Shown: positions 18,156 to 26,956 of the stretch, piece by piece
Layout of the letters: every line of letters begins with the position of its first letter
Position numbering within the stretch: position 1 is the first letter of the stretch
NCBI RefSeq assembly: GCF_018614205.1
Contig: NZ_JAGGOS010000067.1
Span: forward strand, 1 to 64,000
Direction: 5' to 3'
DNA length: 64,000 nt
Source of the DNA: Streptomyces sp. ISL-36
GTDB lineage: Bacteria; Actinomycetota; Actinomycetes; Streptomycetales; Streptomycetaceae
The notes under the pieces: generated by a model
What the model saw: the letters and a program-made list of their open reading frames with translations, nothing else
Told to the model about the DNA's origin: nothing
Database searches by the model: none
Program-made: the position numbers and the translations under genes

Positions 18156-19000
18156 GCGTTCCCCGGCACCCCCACCCACGCGTCGAGTTCCTCCGCCGTG
18201 CGCGGGCCCTCGGCGTCCGGCGCGAGCAGGCCGTGCGTGCGCAGCAGGCGGGTCACCGCCATGCCCCACGGCCGGCGCAGCCGTGCCGCGTCGAGGAGGG
18301 CGTCGTCGGCGAGGAGTTCCGCGATCGGCCCCGTCCGCAGGCCCGCAGGCGAGAGCACGGCGGCCTCGTCCGCCCAGCGCAGCGCCAGATCGACGTCATG
18401 GGTCGCCATCACCACCGTCGTGCCGGACTCCCGAAGCCGCCCGAGCGCATCGAGCAGCCGCTCCTGCCCGTGCGGATCGAGCCCCGCCGTCGGCTCGTCC
18501 ATGATGAGCACCCGCGGCCGCATCGCCACGGCGCCGGCGATCGCGGCCCGCTTCCGCTGCCCGTACGAGAGCAGATGGGTCGGCCGGTCCTCCAGGGCCA
18601 CGATGTCCAGCGCCTCCAGGGCGTCGCGCACCCGGAGCCGTACCTCCTCCTCCGGGAGCCCCAGGTTCATCGGGCCGAACGACACGTCCTGGCCGACCGA
18701 GGCCGCGAACAGCTGGTCGTCCGGGTCCTGGACGACCAGCTGTACGGTCGTCCGCAGCCGGGTGAGCCCCTTGCGGTCGTACGACACCTCCTCGCCGTCC
18801 AGACGGAGCGCGCCGCTGCCGCAGCGCAGGCCCCCGCTGAGCAGCCGCAGCAGCGTCGTCTTGCCGCTGCCGTTGCGGCCGAGCAGGGCCAGTGCCCGCC
18901 CCTCCGGCACGGCGAAATCGATCCCGTCCAGGACGGCGGGCCCGTCCTCGTAGGCGAATCCGGCCTTCACCAGCTCCACGACAGGCGACGCGATACTCAC
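18152..19000 (-). CDS. cbiO: Cobalt ECF transporter ATP-binding protein
   Basis: The 282-residue ABC ATPase begins at GTG 19000, overlapping the cbiQ stop as GTGA. It has Walker A GRNGSGKTT, the Q-loop VVQDPDDQLF, the signature LSYGQRKR, Walker B VLIMDEPTAGLD and the switch His in ATHDVD. In the membrane it powers Co2+ uptake with CbiM, CbiN and CbiQ. It is the last gene of cbiMNQO, which starts behind a cobalamin riboswitch. The C-terminal extension (RLLRTHGLLAPDAEGPRTAE) is common in actinomycete homologues. Confidence 0.92.
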   Translation of the reverse strand: MSIASPVVELVKAGFAYEDGPAVLDGIDFAVPEGRALALLGRNGSGKTTLLRLLSGGLRCGSGALRLDGEEVSYDRKGLTRLRTTVQLVVQDPDDQLFAASVGQDVSFGPMNLGLPEEEVRLRVRDALEALDIVALEDRPTHLLSYGQRKRAAIAGAVAMRPRVLIMDEPTAGLDPHGQERLLDALGRLRESGTTVVMATHDVDLALRWADEAAVLSPAGLRTGPIAELLADDALLDAARLRRPWGMAVTRLLRTHGLLAPDAEGPRTAEELDAWVGVPGNA

Positions 19001-19746
19001 GGCAGGGACCTTTCCAGTACGAGGGTGAGGGCGACGAGACCGGTGAGGAGGCCGGCCGTCGCGGCGAGGAACCGGCCCGAGACCGCGGCCTCGGGCACCA
19101 GGACCCGCAGCGTCCCGTCGTAACCCCGCCCGGCGAGCCCCGTCTGCAGGCGCTGCGCACGGTCGAAGGCGCGCACGAAAGCCGTCGCGCCGAGACCGGC
19201 GAGCGAGCGCCAGGTCGCCGCCCGGGAGGTGAGCCCGAGCCGGGCCGCCTGCGCCTGCCGGATCTTGGACATCGCGTCCAGAAGAAGGAAACTGATCCGG
19301 TACATGACCAGGGCGACGTCCACGACCGGCGCCGGCACCCCCGCCCGTACCAGACGAGGCAGCACGTCCGAGACGGGCGTGGTGAAGGCGAACAGCAGCA
19401 CGCCCAGCGAGGCGGCCGACGTCCGCAGCAGCAACTCGCCCGCGTGCACCGGCCCGTCCGGGGCGAGCGCGACCAGTCCGCGGGCCCCGCCCACCTCGAA
19501 CAGCAGCGGTACGGCGCCCGTCACGCAGAACCCCAGCGGGATGCGGAACGCACGCCACAGCTGCCGCCCCGGCACCCCGGCCGGACCGAGCAGTACCGCG
19601 AGGGTGGCCGCGGCGACGAGCACGGCACCCGGCCACGGCGGCAGGCAGACCGCCGACAGGGTCAGACCGAAGCCGAGAACGGCTTTCTCGCACGGGTGAC
19701 GGCGGCGCCAGCGACTGCTGTGCGCCGCCGCGTCGATCGGCAGCAT
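18997..19746 (-). CDS. cbiQ: Cobalt ECF transporter membrane protein CbiQ
   Basis: The 249-residue protein begins MLPIDAAAHSSRWRRRHPCE, a pattern usual for CbiQ, and has about five hydrophobic segments. The cytoplasmic coupling region SKIRQAQAARLGL contains the A-R-G like motif that contacts the ATPases of energy-coupling factor transporters; a second such motif is AQRLQTGLAGRGYDG. It links the ATPase CbiO to the substrate-binding membrane subunit CbiM. It is six bases downstream of cbiN and overlaps cbiO by four bases. Confidence 0.9.
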   Translation of the reverse strand: MLPIDAAAHSSRWRRRHPCEKAVLGFGLTLSAVCLPPWPGAVLVAAATLAVLLGPAGVPGRQLWRAFRIPLGFCVTGAVPLLFEVGGARGLVALAPDGPVHAGELLLRTSAASLGVLLFAFTTPVSDVLPRLVRAGVPAPVVDVALVMYRISFLLLDAMSKIRQAQAARLGLTSRAATWRSLAGLGATAFVRAFDRAQRLQTGLAGRGYDGTLRVLVPEAAVSGRFLAATAGLLTGLVALTLVLERSLP

Positions 19747-19752
19747 CGGCGG

Positions 19753-20202
19753 TTACTCGCCATCCGAGGCGACAGGCGTCGCCTTCACCGTGGGCGCCCC
19801 GGCCGCCGCCGTGGTCGCGCCGGCCACCGTGGTCGCGTCGGCCACGTTCGGCGCGCCCGCCATCGCAGGCGCGTCGGCCGTTCTGGCCGCCGCGGCCGCC
19901 GCGCGCTCCTCGCCCTGCCGGCGTCCGCGCCGCAGCCCGAAGTAGTACGCCAGCACCCCGGCCCCCAGCGCCGCCTGCAGGGAGAACAGCGCCGACTCGA
20001 TCTCGCCGGACGGCGGCTCGTACAACGGGCTGAACCACGGCTTGTAGTCGGGGTCGATCTCCGTGATGGCCGTCTCCGCCTCGGCGTCGGCGCCGGTGAA
20101 CGGCTCTTCCTTGTGGTCACCCAGCCCCAGCAGCAGAGGCACCACCGCCAGCGCCGCGACGACGAGCAGCAGCAGAGCGTTGATCTTCGCGTTCCGGCTC
20201 AT
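19753..20202 (-). CDS. cbiN: Cobalt transporter accessory protein CbiN
   Basis: The start at 20202 overlaps the cbiM stop (ATGA) and gives 149 residues. The two transmembrane helices ([20 protein letters not shown] and the segment [20 protein letters not shown]) flank the periplasmic-type loop [23 protein letters not shown]...[11 protein letters not shown] that defines CbiN. This loop helps load Co2+ onto CbiM. The protein is longer than the usual 100-120 residues because of an Ala/Thr/Pro-rich C-terminal tail (about residues 105-149) with no obvious function. Confidence 0.9.
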   Translation of the reverse strand: MSRNAKINALLLLVVAALAVVPLLLGLGDHKEEPFTGADAEAETAITEIDPDYKPWFSPLYEPPSGEIESALFSLQAALGAGVLAYYFGLRRGRRQGEERAAAAAARTADAPAMAGAPNVADATTVAGATTAAAGAPTVKATPVASDGE

Positions 20203-20900
20203 CGGGCGCTCGCCTCCGCCTGCTCGGCCTTCCGGGCGCCGGGGAGCAGAATCCCGAGCCGGGTCAGCTCTCCCTTGCTGGACTGCGTGAGCAGGCGCAT
20301 GACGAGCACCGTCAGCAGGCCCTCGCTGACGGCGAGCGGCAGTTGCGTGACGGCGAAGATCCCGCCGAACTTGGCCAGCGCCCCCAGGACGCCGCTGCCC
20401 GGGTCCGGGAAAGCGAGCGCGAGCTGGACGCTGGTGACGCAGTACGTGGACAGATCGGCGACGAACGCGCCGAAGAACACGCTCACCATGAGCGGGACGC
20501 CGAAGCGGCGCAGCAGCCAGTACGTTCCGAAGCCCGCCCACGGTCCGACGATCGCCATCGAGAAGACGTTGGCGCCGAGCGTGGTCAGCCCGCCGTGGGC
20601 GAGCAGCAGCGCCTGGAAGAGCAGCGTGATCGTGCCCAGGACCGCCATCACGGGAGGCCGGAACAGGATCGCGCCCAGACCCGTGCCGGTGGGGTGGGAA
20701 CAACTTCCCGTCACCGAGGGGATCTTGAGCGCGGACAGGACGAACGTGAACGCACCGGACGCGCCCAGCAGCAGGGTCGACTCGGGGTTGGACCTGACCT
20801 CACGGGTCAGGGCGCGGACGCCGTGGACGACGAACGGAGCGGACGCGACGCCCCAGGCGGCCGCGTGCACAGGGGGCAGATACCCCTCGGCTATATGCAT
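20199..20900 (-). CDS. cbiM: Cobalt ECF transporter substrate-binding membrane protein CbiM
   Basis: Start 20900 gives 233 residues beginning [17 protein letters not shown]. His2 directly after Met1 is the metal ligand conserved in CbiM/NikM, so this start is secure; the longer frame runs into the riboswitch. Further features are [20 protein letters not shown] (the ligand His of CbiM), [16 protein letters not shown] and several transmembrane helices. The protein captures Co2+ outside the membrane. Expression is expected to fall when cobalamin binds the upstream riboswitch. Confidence 0.93.
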   Translation of the reverse strand: MHIAEGYLPPVHAAAWGVASAPFVVHGVRALTREVRSNPESTLLLGASGAFTFVLSALKIPSVTGSCSHPTGTGLGAILFRPPVMAVLGTITLLFQALLLAHGGLTTLGANVFSMAIVGPWAGFGTYWLLRRFGVPLMVSVFFGAFVADLSTYCVTSVQLALAFPDPGSGVLGALAKFGGIFAVTQLPLAVSEGLLTVLVMRLLTQSSKGELTRLGILLPGARKAEQAEASAR

Positions 20901-20934
20901 GGTTGGGAGACCCTCTCCAGCACCTCGTGGATGG

Positions 20935-21112
20935 ACAACGCACCTTGGCCGGTCTCCTGGCTGACGGGTCATGCCGCCGCGACTCCGCCTTCCCACACCA
21001 CAACGGTCTCCCGCGGCGGTGCAGTGGCTTCCCCGGGGGGATGGAGCCGGACTTCCCGATCACAGTGGCGAGGGCCGCACCGGTACCGCACCGGTTTCCC
21101 GTACACCAAGGC
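20935..21112 (-). promoter_or_regulatory. Cobalamin (B12) riboswitch
   Basis: Read on the minus strand the leader contains gggaaaccggtgcggtaccg and cggccctcgccactg near the 5' end. Further on come gaagtccgg, a second gccactg, gggaaggcg, and near the 3' end the B12 box gtcagccaggagaccggcc (20947-20965). These are the conserved segments of the adenosylcobalamin riboswitch in their usual order. It sits directly upstream of cbiM. In actinomycetes such elements turn off cobalt uptake and B12 synthesis genes when B12 is plentiful. The boundaries given are approximate. Confidence 0.9.
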
Positions 21113-21200
21113 CCTGCGACATTAGTGGGTTGACCAGCTACATCACAACACGGGTGGAGTCCGGTACGGCCTGTGACAAGCGCCTCGTGGTCTGTTCCGC

Positions 21201-21605
21201 TCACACCTTCCGGTACGTGTACGCCTCCGAGGCCGCCGCCACCACCGCGTCCAGATCCCCGCCGGCCGTGGCCGTGACGAGGGCGGCGACGGCGCCCTCC
21301 ACGAAGGGGGCGTCCACGAGCCGTGATCCCTCGGGCAGCTCGTCCTCCTCGGCCAGGAGCGCTTTGACGGTCAGTACGGCGCTGCCCAGATCGACCAGCA
21401 GCGCCACACCGGCGCCTCGGTCGACCGCTTTCGCCGCCTCGACGATGAGCTCGGAACTGGTGCCGAGACTTCCGTCGGGGGTGCCGCCCGCGGGCGCGAT
21501 CGGCGCGGTGGCGCCGGCGCCGGTCAGTCCCCGGGCGAGCTCGGCCACGGCCCTCGCGACGGCGGCACTGTGCGAGACGAGAACGATGCCCACCTGCTCG
21601 CTCAT
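21201..21605 (-). CDS. dhaM: Dihydroxyacetone kinase phosphotransfer subunit DhaM
   Basis: The 134-residue protein is the EIIA(Man)-like domain of DhaM: VGIVLVSHSAAVARAVAEL carries the phospho-accepting His12 followed by the usual Ser, and GVALLVDLGSAVLTVKALL is the typical core. It receives phosphate from the PTS protein HPr and passes it to DhaL-bound ADP. No HPr or EI domain is fused, unlike in enterobacterial DhaM, so it must rely on the general PTS proteins. It overlaps the dhaL stop (ATGA). Confidence 0.9.
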   Translation of the reverse strand: MSEQVGIVLVSHSAAVARAVAELARGLTGAGATAPIAPAGGTPDGSLGTSSELIVEAAKAVDRGAGVALLVDLGSAVLTVKALLAEEDELPEGSRLVDAPFVEGAVAALVTATAGGDLDAVVAAASEAYTYRKV

Positions 21606-22216
21606 CCGGCCGCCACCTCCGCGAGGGCGGCGACCAGCAGCGCCGACGAGGTGGCCCCCGGATCCTGGTGTCCGATCGACCGCTCACCCAGATAGCTCGC
21701 CCTGCCCTTGCGCGCCTGGAGCGGTACGGTCCCGAGGGCGCCCCGCTCGGCTGCCTCCCGGGCCGCCTCGAAGGACTCGCCCAGCGCCTCGGCCGCCGGA
21801 ACGAGCGCGTCCAGCATGGTCTTGTCGCCGACCTGCGCCCCGCCGAGCTGGGCGACGGCGCCGACCCCGGCGGTCAGCGCCGCCGCCAGCTGCTCCCTGG
21901 TGACGGTCGCGGAATCGCCGAGGGCCTTGCCGGTCCGCCGCAGCAGCGTCCCGTACAGCGGTCCGGAAGCACCGCCGACGGTGGAGATCAACTGTCGTCC
22001 AGCGGCGACGAGTACGGCTCCCGGGGTCTCCGGCGGTTCCTTGTCCAGTACGTCCCTCACGGCGGCGAATCCCCGCTTGAGGTTGGCGCCGTGGTCGGCG
22101 TCGCCGATCGCCGAGTCCAGCTCGGTCAGGCGGTCGGCCTCGCGATCGACGGCCGTCCCGGCGACGGTCAGCCAGCGGCGGAAGAAGGCGGCGTCGAGCC
22201 CGGTGATGTCAGTCAT
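21602..22216 (-). CDS. dhaL: Dihydroxyacetone kinase ADP-binding subunit DhaL
   Basis: From ATG 22216 the protein has 204 residues. It contains LTELDSAIGDADHGANLKRG with the aspartates that bind Mg-ADP, STVGGASGPLYGTLL, and GGAQVGDKTMLDALVPA, all DhaL hallmarks, plus ARKGRASYLGERSIGHQDPG near the C-terminus. It transfers phosphate from DhaM through tightly bound ADP to dihydroxyacetone held by DhaK. It follows dhaK by 17 bp. Confidence 0.92.
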   Translation of the reverse strand: MTDITGLDAAFFRRWLTVAGTAVDREADRLTELDSAIGDADHGANLKRGFAAVRDVLDKEPPETPGAVLVAAGRQLISTVGGASGPLYGTLLRRTGKALGDSATVTREQLAAALTAGVGAVAQLGGAQVGDKTMLDALVPAAEALGESFEAAREAAERGALGTVPLQARKGRASYLGERSIGHQDPGATSSALLVAALAEVAAG

Positions 22217-22233
22217 TTCCCCTGATTCCCTTC

Positions 22234-23226
22234 TTACCGGCCCCAGCGCAGGGCGGGCGTCTGTACGGGCGCGTCCCACAGGCGCAGCATCTCCTCGTCG
22301 GCCTCGCACAGCGTGACCGAGCAGCCCGCCATGTCGAGCGAGGTGACGTAGTTCCCCACCAGGGTCCGGGCGACCGGCACCCCGCGTTCGGTGAGCACCC
22401 GCTGCACCTCGGCGTTGAATCCGTACAGTTCGAGCAGTGGTGTGGCCCCCATCCCGTTCACCAGGGCGAGGACCGGTCCGGACGGCTGCAGATCCTCCAG
22501 TACGGCATCGACGGCGAAGTCCGCGATCTCACCCGACGTCATCATCGGCCGCCGCTCACGCCCCGGCTCGCCGTGGATACCGATGCCCAGCTCGAGTTCA
22601 CCCTCAGGCAGGTCGAAGGTGGGGCTGCCCTTGGCGGGTGTGGTGCAGGCGCTCAGCGCCACGCCGAAGGACCGCGACCGCTCGTTCACCCGCCGCGCGA
22701 TCGCCTCGACCCGCTCGAGCGGCGCGCCCTCCTCGGCCGCCGCCCCGGCGATCTTCTCCACGAACAAGGTGGCCCCGGTCCCGCGCCGCCCGGCCGTGAA
22801 CAGACTGTCCGTGACCGCCACGTCGTCGTTCACCAGCACCTTGGCGACCTGGATGCCCTCGTCCTCGGCGAGTTCGGCGGCCATCTCGAAGTTGAGCACG
22901 TCGCCGGTGTAGTTCTTGACGACGAACAGCACCCCCGCCCCGGAGTCGACCGCGGCGGCGGCCCGCACCATCTGATCGGGCACGGGCGAGGTGAACACCT
23001 CCCCGGGGCACGCCGCCGCCAGCATCCCGGGCCCGACGAACCCTCCGTGCAACGGCTCGTGCCCGGACCCGCCCCCGGACACCAGCGCGACCTTCCCGGC
23101 GACGGGAGCGTCCCGCCGCAGGACCACACGATGCTCGACATCGACGGTCAGCTCGGGGTGCGCGGCGGCCATGCCCCGCAGCGCGTCGGCGACCACGGTC
23201 TCGGGGACGTTGATCAGCATCCTCAT
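22234..23226 (-). CDS. dhaK: Dihydroxyacetone kinase substrate-binding subunit DhaK
   Basis: The 330-residue protein has ALVSGGGSGHEPLHGGFVG and PGEVFTSPVPDQM at the N-terminal part, VLFVVKNYTGDVLNFEMA, and ELELGIGIHGEPGRER with the His that forms a covalent hemiaminal with dihydroxyacetone. It is the first gene of dhaKLM and produces dihydroxyacetone phosphate for glycolysis. ATG 23220 is an in-frame alternative start. The dyad at 23261-23281 lies 35 bp upstream and may regulate the operon; no regulator gene is adjacent. Confidence 0.94.
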   Translation of the reverse strand: MRMLINVPETVVADALRGMAAAHPELTVDVEHRVVLRRDAPVAGKVALVSGGGSGHEPLHGGFVGPGMLAAACPGEVFTSPVPDQMVRAAAAVDSGAGVLFVVKNYTGDVLNFEMAAELAEDEGIQVAKVLVNDDVAVTDSLFTAGRRGTGATLFVEKIAGAAAEEGAPLERVEAIARRVNERSRSFGVALSACTTPAKGSPTFDLPEGELELGIGIHGEPGRERRPMMTSGEIADFAVDAVLEDLQPSGPVLALVNGMGATPLLELYGFNAEVQRVLTERGVPVARTLVGNYVTSLDMAGCSVTLCEADEEMLRLWDAPVQTPALRWGR

Positions 23227-23260
23227 ACGTGACTCCTGGCAACGCTGGTAGATGTGTCTT

Positions 23261-23281
23261 TGACCAGTGTCTTCCTGGTCA
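23261..23281. promoter_or_regulatory. Inverted repeat upstream of dhaKLM
   Basis: tgaccag (23261-23267) and ctggtca (23275-23281) form perfect 7-bp arms with a 7-bp spacer, 35 bp upstream of dhaK. The size fits a repressor half-site pair. The bound protein is not known. Confidence 0.5.
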
Positions 23282-23566
23282 GGCTGGGTGAGCGTAGGTG
23301 GCGATCCCCATGCTGAGGTTCGTGACGGTGTGTCGGGCGGATGGAACAGTCGACCGGTTTGCGGGTGCCGGGCATGTCGTCTTCAGCAGTATCGACGGTT
23401 TGCACCGACGATCACAGACCGCGGCGATCAGTGTGTCCCCACGCGCCCAAGCGACCACGCACTCAGTGAGCCGCCGCGATTCGGCCCGCTGAGCTGTGCG
23501 CTCAGCGGGCCGAGACCTCTCTCGACGTCCTTCACTGGTGTCGGGCCCAGGGCCGGTACCTCTGTC

Positions 23567-25048
23567 CTACGGTCGGGTGACCGAGTCCTCGACCCCCGGA
23601 GTGGCGGTGTCGGTGTGCGCGTCCTTGCGGCCGGCGCCGGTCAGGTCGCGGAACACGGCGATGGCCAGGACGAGGCCGGCGGCCAGCAGCGACATGAGGA
23701 CCTGTTCGCGTCCGGCCTCATCGGTCAGCATGTAGACGAGGACGAACGAGATCATCGCGATCGTGACCCAGGTCAGATACGGAAAGAGCCACATCCTGAC
23801 GACCAGCTTCTCCGGCTGCTCGCGCAGGATGATGCCGCGCATCCGCAGCTGGGTGAAGCAGATCATCAGCCATACGAAGAGGGCCACCGCGCCCGATGAG
23901 TTGAGCAGGAAGTCGAAGACGGTGTCCTTCCACTGGTAGTTGAACCATACGGCGACGAAGCCGAACACGACGGAACCGAGGATCGCGGCCTGCGGCACAC
24001 CGCGGGCGTTGGTGCGGGCGAAGGCTTTGGGGGCGTCTCCGCGCCGGCCGAGGGAGAAGGCCATGCGGGAGGCGGTGTAGAGACCGGAGTTGAGACAGGA
24101 CAGGACGGCGGTCAGGACGATGACGTTCATGACCTGGCCGGCGTGCGGAATGCCGATGGAGTTCAGGGCGGCGACGTACGAACCGTCCTCGACGATCGAC
24201 TTGTCGTTCCACGGGAGCAGTGTGACGACGACGAAGATCGAACCCAGGTAGAAGACGCCGATACGCCAGATGACGCTGTTGGTGGCCTTGGTGACGGCGC
24301 GCTGCGGGTCTTCCGACTCGCCGGCGGCCAGGGTGACGATCTCGCTCCCCATGAAGGAGAAGACGACCATCAGGACACCGGTGAGGATGGCGCCCGCGCC
24401 CTGGGGCATGAAGCCGCCCGCGTCGGTGAGGTGTGCGAATCCGGTGCCGGGGTTGTCGGAGCCGGGCAGCAGACCGAAGACGGCGAGCAGGCCGATGGCC
24501 ACGAAACCGCCGATGGCGACGACCTTGATCCCGGCGAACCAGAACTCGAACTCTCCGTAGGAGCCGACCGAGACGAGGTTCGTGGCGGTGAGCACCACCA
24601 TCACGATGAGTGCCCAGCCCCACTGCGGGATCGCGGGTATCCACCCGTTGAGGATGACGGCACCGGCGGTGGCCTCCACCGCGAGCACGACGACCCAGAA
24701 GAACCAGTACAGCCAGCCGATGGTGAAGCCGGCCCAGCGGCCGAGGGCCTGGTCGGCGTAGGTGGAGAAGGAGCCTGAGGTCGGCCGTGCGGCGGCCATC
24801 TCGCCGAGCATCCGCATGACCAGGACGACCATCGCGCCGACGAGGACGTAGGAGATGAGGATGGCGGGTCCGGCGGCGGCGATGCCGGAGCTGGAGCCGA
24901 CGAACAGACCGGCACCGATGACACCGCCGATGGCGATCATGGACAGATGGCGGTTCTTCAGCCCGGCCTTGAGGCCGTCGGGGGAGGGGGCCTGCGCGGG
25001 GTCGCCAGGCTGTGCGGCCACCTTGGTGGTCGTCGGTTGGGCGCTCAT
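23567..25048 (-). CDS. Amino acid permease, AAT family (GabP/AnsP-like)
   Basis: The 493-residue protein has 12 predicted membrane helices. The signature LKAGLKNRHLSMIAIGGVIG, with VIGAGLFVGSSSGIAAAGPA, and then GEMAAARPTSGSFSTYADQA, defines the AAT branch of the APC superfamily (GABA, aromatic amino acid, Asn permeases). It should import an amino acid by proton symport across the cytoplasmic membrane. The N-terminal 25 residues and the C-terminal tail are low-complexity. No amino acid catabolic gene lies next to it, so the substrate is not predicted. Confidence 0.9.
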   Translation of the reverse strand: MSAQPTTTKVAAQPGDPAQAPSPDGLKAGLKNRHLSMIAIGGVIGAGLFVGSSSGIAAAGPAILISYVLVGAMVVLVMRMLGEMAAARPTSGSFSTYADQALGRWAGFTIGWLYWFFWVVVLAVEATAGAVILNGWIPAIPQWGWALIVMVVLTATNLVSVGSYGEFEFWFAGIKVVAIGGFVAIGLLAVFGLLPGSDNPGTGFAHLTDAGGFMPQGAGAILTGVLMVVFSFMGSEIVTLAAGESEDPQRAVTKATNSVIWRIGVFYLGSIFVVVTLLPWNDKSIVEDGSYVAALNSIGIPHAGQVMNVIVLTAVLSCLNSGLYTASRMAFSLGRRGDAPKAFARTNARGVPQAAILGSVVFGFVAVWFNYQWKDTVFDFLLNSSGAVALFVWLMICFTQLRMRGIILREQPEKLVVRMWLFPYLTWVTIAMISFVLVYMLTDEAGREQVLMSLLAAGLVLAIAVFRDLTGAGRKDAHTDTATPGVEDSVTRP

Positions 25049-25881
25049 GGATTCCTCGGCTGTCGAAGGAGTTCGGGGCGTGACTCAGCGCAGCTGGAGT
25101 GACGAAGCCAGGGCATTGAAGGGTGCCCATACGAGAGCTACGGCAGGCTGATCACGGTTCTGCTGCGTCTCCGGCCGGTGTGGATCGGCACGGTGGTGGG
25201 TGTCCTGGACGCAGGGACCGCTGTACGGCGCGGGTGCGGGCGAGGCGCACCGTCTGGCCCTGTGGGGCATGCGTGCAACGGATTCCGCACTGATTCCAGT
25301 GGGGTTGGGGTCAGCCGGCTCACAGGCTGACCCAGGGCCAAGACGGTAGGGCATGAATGCGGAATTGGAAACAGCCGCCCGCTCCGGCGTCCGGTCCGTG
25401 TCTGAGTGCGCTGGACCGCCCCCTCGGCTGCCGCAGCGACTTGAGCATGTGTATGAACCCGGTTCACCGGGAGTCTGGCATCTGTCCATGGTGTGGGGGT
25501 GGGGCCGCTTCTACGGTCGGTGTACGCGAGATGCCGCCGGGCGACCCCCGGCGCTCCTCATCGGCCAGGGTGGTCCTCCTCGAGGGCCGGCGAGTCCTGG
25601 CTCTCTTCCTGCTCCGGGCGTCCCACGCAAGCCGATCCGGTCGTTCGGGCGATTGCCATCGCGACGGAGCAGGCCCGCCGTCCCTATGCCCCTCCGGCTC
25701 TGTCGGGCGGATTGCGCGGGCCCCTTCTCCACGCGCCTTCACAGGTGCATCCGCATGTACACCCGCATGTACGCCCGCAGGCATACGGGGCTCGCCTCCG
25801 CCCGCGACCTCGCGCCTCGGCCGCTGGAGCTGCCTACGCGGCGTTCAATACGGCCCGACCACCATCCGAGGGAGTTGACCC
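25049..25881. other. Gene-free stretch of about 830 bp
   Basis: No convincing coding sequence is seen on either strand; the open frames here lack family-like composition and ribosome binding sites. Two structures stand out. A perfect 9-bp hairpin lies at 25308-25333 (gggtcagcc, 8-nt loop, ggctgaccc). Three copies of a 12-bp unit beginning ccgca lie at 25751-25786 (ccgcatgtacac, ccgcatgtacgc, ccgcaggcatac). The region separates the permease start from the small Cys-rich gene. Confidence 0.5.
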
Positions 25882-26079
25882 ATGTCTGCCGCATCCGGGC
25901 AGCCTGTCCCGCCTGCCGGCGTCATCCTCCGCCCACCGGCCGAGGGCGGCCGGTCCGCCGATCCGAGTGACCCCACGTGCCACTGCGGCCAACTGCTCGT
26001 CAGCTTCGGCGGCTGCCGGACCCTCCGTTGCCTCGACTGCGAGCCCTACCGTTCCGATGACTGCCTCTTCGACCTCTGA
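25882..26079 (+). CDS. Small Cys-rich protein
   Basis: The 65-residue protein starts at ATG 25882 after CGAGGGAG. It has a Pro/Gly-rich N-terminal half and the cysteine pattern C-x-C-x9-C...C-x2-C-x6-C (CHCGQLL, GGCRTLRCLDCEPYRSDDC), ending CLFDL. Six Cys in about 30 residues suggest a small zinc ribbon or another metal-binding knuckle. No signal peptide or membrane segment is seen. Function unknown. Confidence 0.6.
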   Translation: MSAASGQPVPPAGVILRPPAEGGRSADPSDPTCHCGQLLVSFGGCRTLRCLDCEPYRSDDCLFDL

Positions 26080-26278
26080 GCAACCCCGCAGCGACGTCCG
26101 CGCCGCGTACAGGACCGCAAGCCTGATCGGGTTACGGCCGCGCGGCGTGCTCGCACACGGGAGGCGGCTCCTTGTGGAGCGCGCGAACGGGACGTTGGTG
26201 CGGTGGCCCTATGTGGACCGGTGCGACCACCCACAGGACAGGCACGCCGATGGCCCACGGCGGGTCCGTGACATTTGA
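26057..26278 (+). CDS. Small hypothetical protein overlapping the Cys-rich gene
   Basis: A frame from ATG 26057 gives 73 residues, basic and Arg-rich: MTASSTSEQPRSDVRAAYRT, LIGLRPRGVLAHGRRLL, VERANGTLVRWPYVDRCDHP. It overlaps the 3' end of the Cys-rich gene by 23 bp in another frame. No good ribosome binding site is seen, so coupling or a chance frame are both possible. Nothing in it is recognised. Confidence 0.35.
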   Translation: MTASSTSEQPRSDVRAAYRTASLIGLRPRGVLAHGRRLLVERANGTLVRWPYVDRCDHPQDRHADGPRRVRDI

Positions 26279-26369
26279 GCGGAGTGCCGCGGAGTCGCCG
26301 AGGCCGGGCTGTCATGCCAAGGAGCGCCGCTGCCGGGCCACCGCCCTGCCGGACTGAGCATCCGCTCCG

Positions 26370-26930
26370 TTACACCGCCGCCGCGTCCCCGGTGGGCTCC
26401 GGCCGCACGCTCCGGGCGGCCGGCTCAGGCTGCGCCGGCGGTCCGGCCTGAACGTGTTGGGCGGCTTCGGCGGCGGTGTAGGAGGAGGCGAAGGTGAACG
26501 CGCGTGGGGACGGCCCGTTCGCCCGCAGGTCCGCCAGCCGCTCCAGGGCTTCGCCGACGGTCGGGAGGTGACCGGCGGGGACCCACCAGAGCACCATGTA
26601 CGCCTCGACGTGCCGCTCGAACCATTCGCGGCGCCGCCGCATCACCTCCAAGTGGCCGCTGCGGTAGGTGAAGTCCCACAGGGCCTCCTGGGTCTCCCAC
26701 ACCGACAGGTTGACGATGACGTTCTCGCCCGCCGGGCGCAGGCCGGTGGCGTCGGCCGCACCCTCCTCCGCGAGCCGCCACACGAAGCCGGGCGTGCCGT
26801 CGGCGGCGGCGTTGACCGGGTCGAGCATGTCGACGAACGGTGCCATGCGTGGGTCGTCGAGGGGGTGGCGGAGTGTGGCGACGTTGAGCTCGGCGAGGTG
26901 GGCGGCATGCGTGGATGCGGTCATGGTCAC
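26370..26930 (-). CDS. DUF3291 family protein
   Basis: The 186-residue protein begins HLAELNVATLRHPLDDPRMA, then FVDMLDPVNAAADGTPGFVW and NLSVWETQEALWDFTYRSGH, and then MVLWWVPAGHLPTVGEALER. This is the DUF3291 pattern, which has the dimeric alpha-beta barrel look of antibiotic-biosynthesis-monooxygenase-like proteins. The catalytic role is not established. The C-terminal 30 residues are low complexity. It follows the HTH regulator gene by 26 bp on the same strand and is probably cotranscribed. The start is GTG 26930 or ATG 26924; neither has a clear ribosome binding site. Confidence 0.82.
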   Translation of the reverse strand: MTMTASTHAAHLAELNVATLRHPLDDPRMAPFVDMLDPVNAAADGTPGFVWRLAEEGAADATGLRPAGENVIVNLSVWETQEALWDFTYRSGHLEVMRRRREWFERHVEAYMVLWWVPAGHLPTVGEALERLADLRANGPSPRAFTFASSYTAAEAAQHVQAGPPAQPEPAARSVRPEPTGDAAAV

Positions 26931-26956
26931 ATACCAGCACGGCCCGGTTTTCTATG

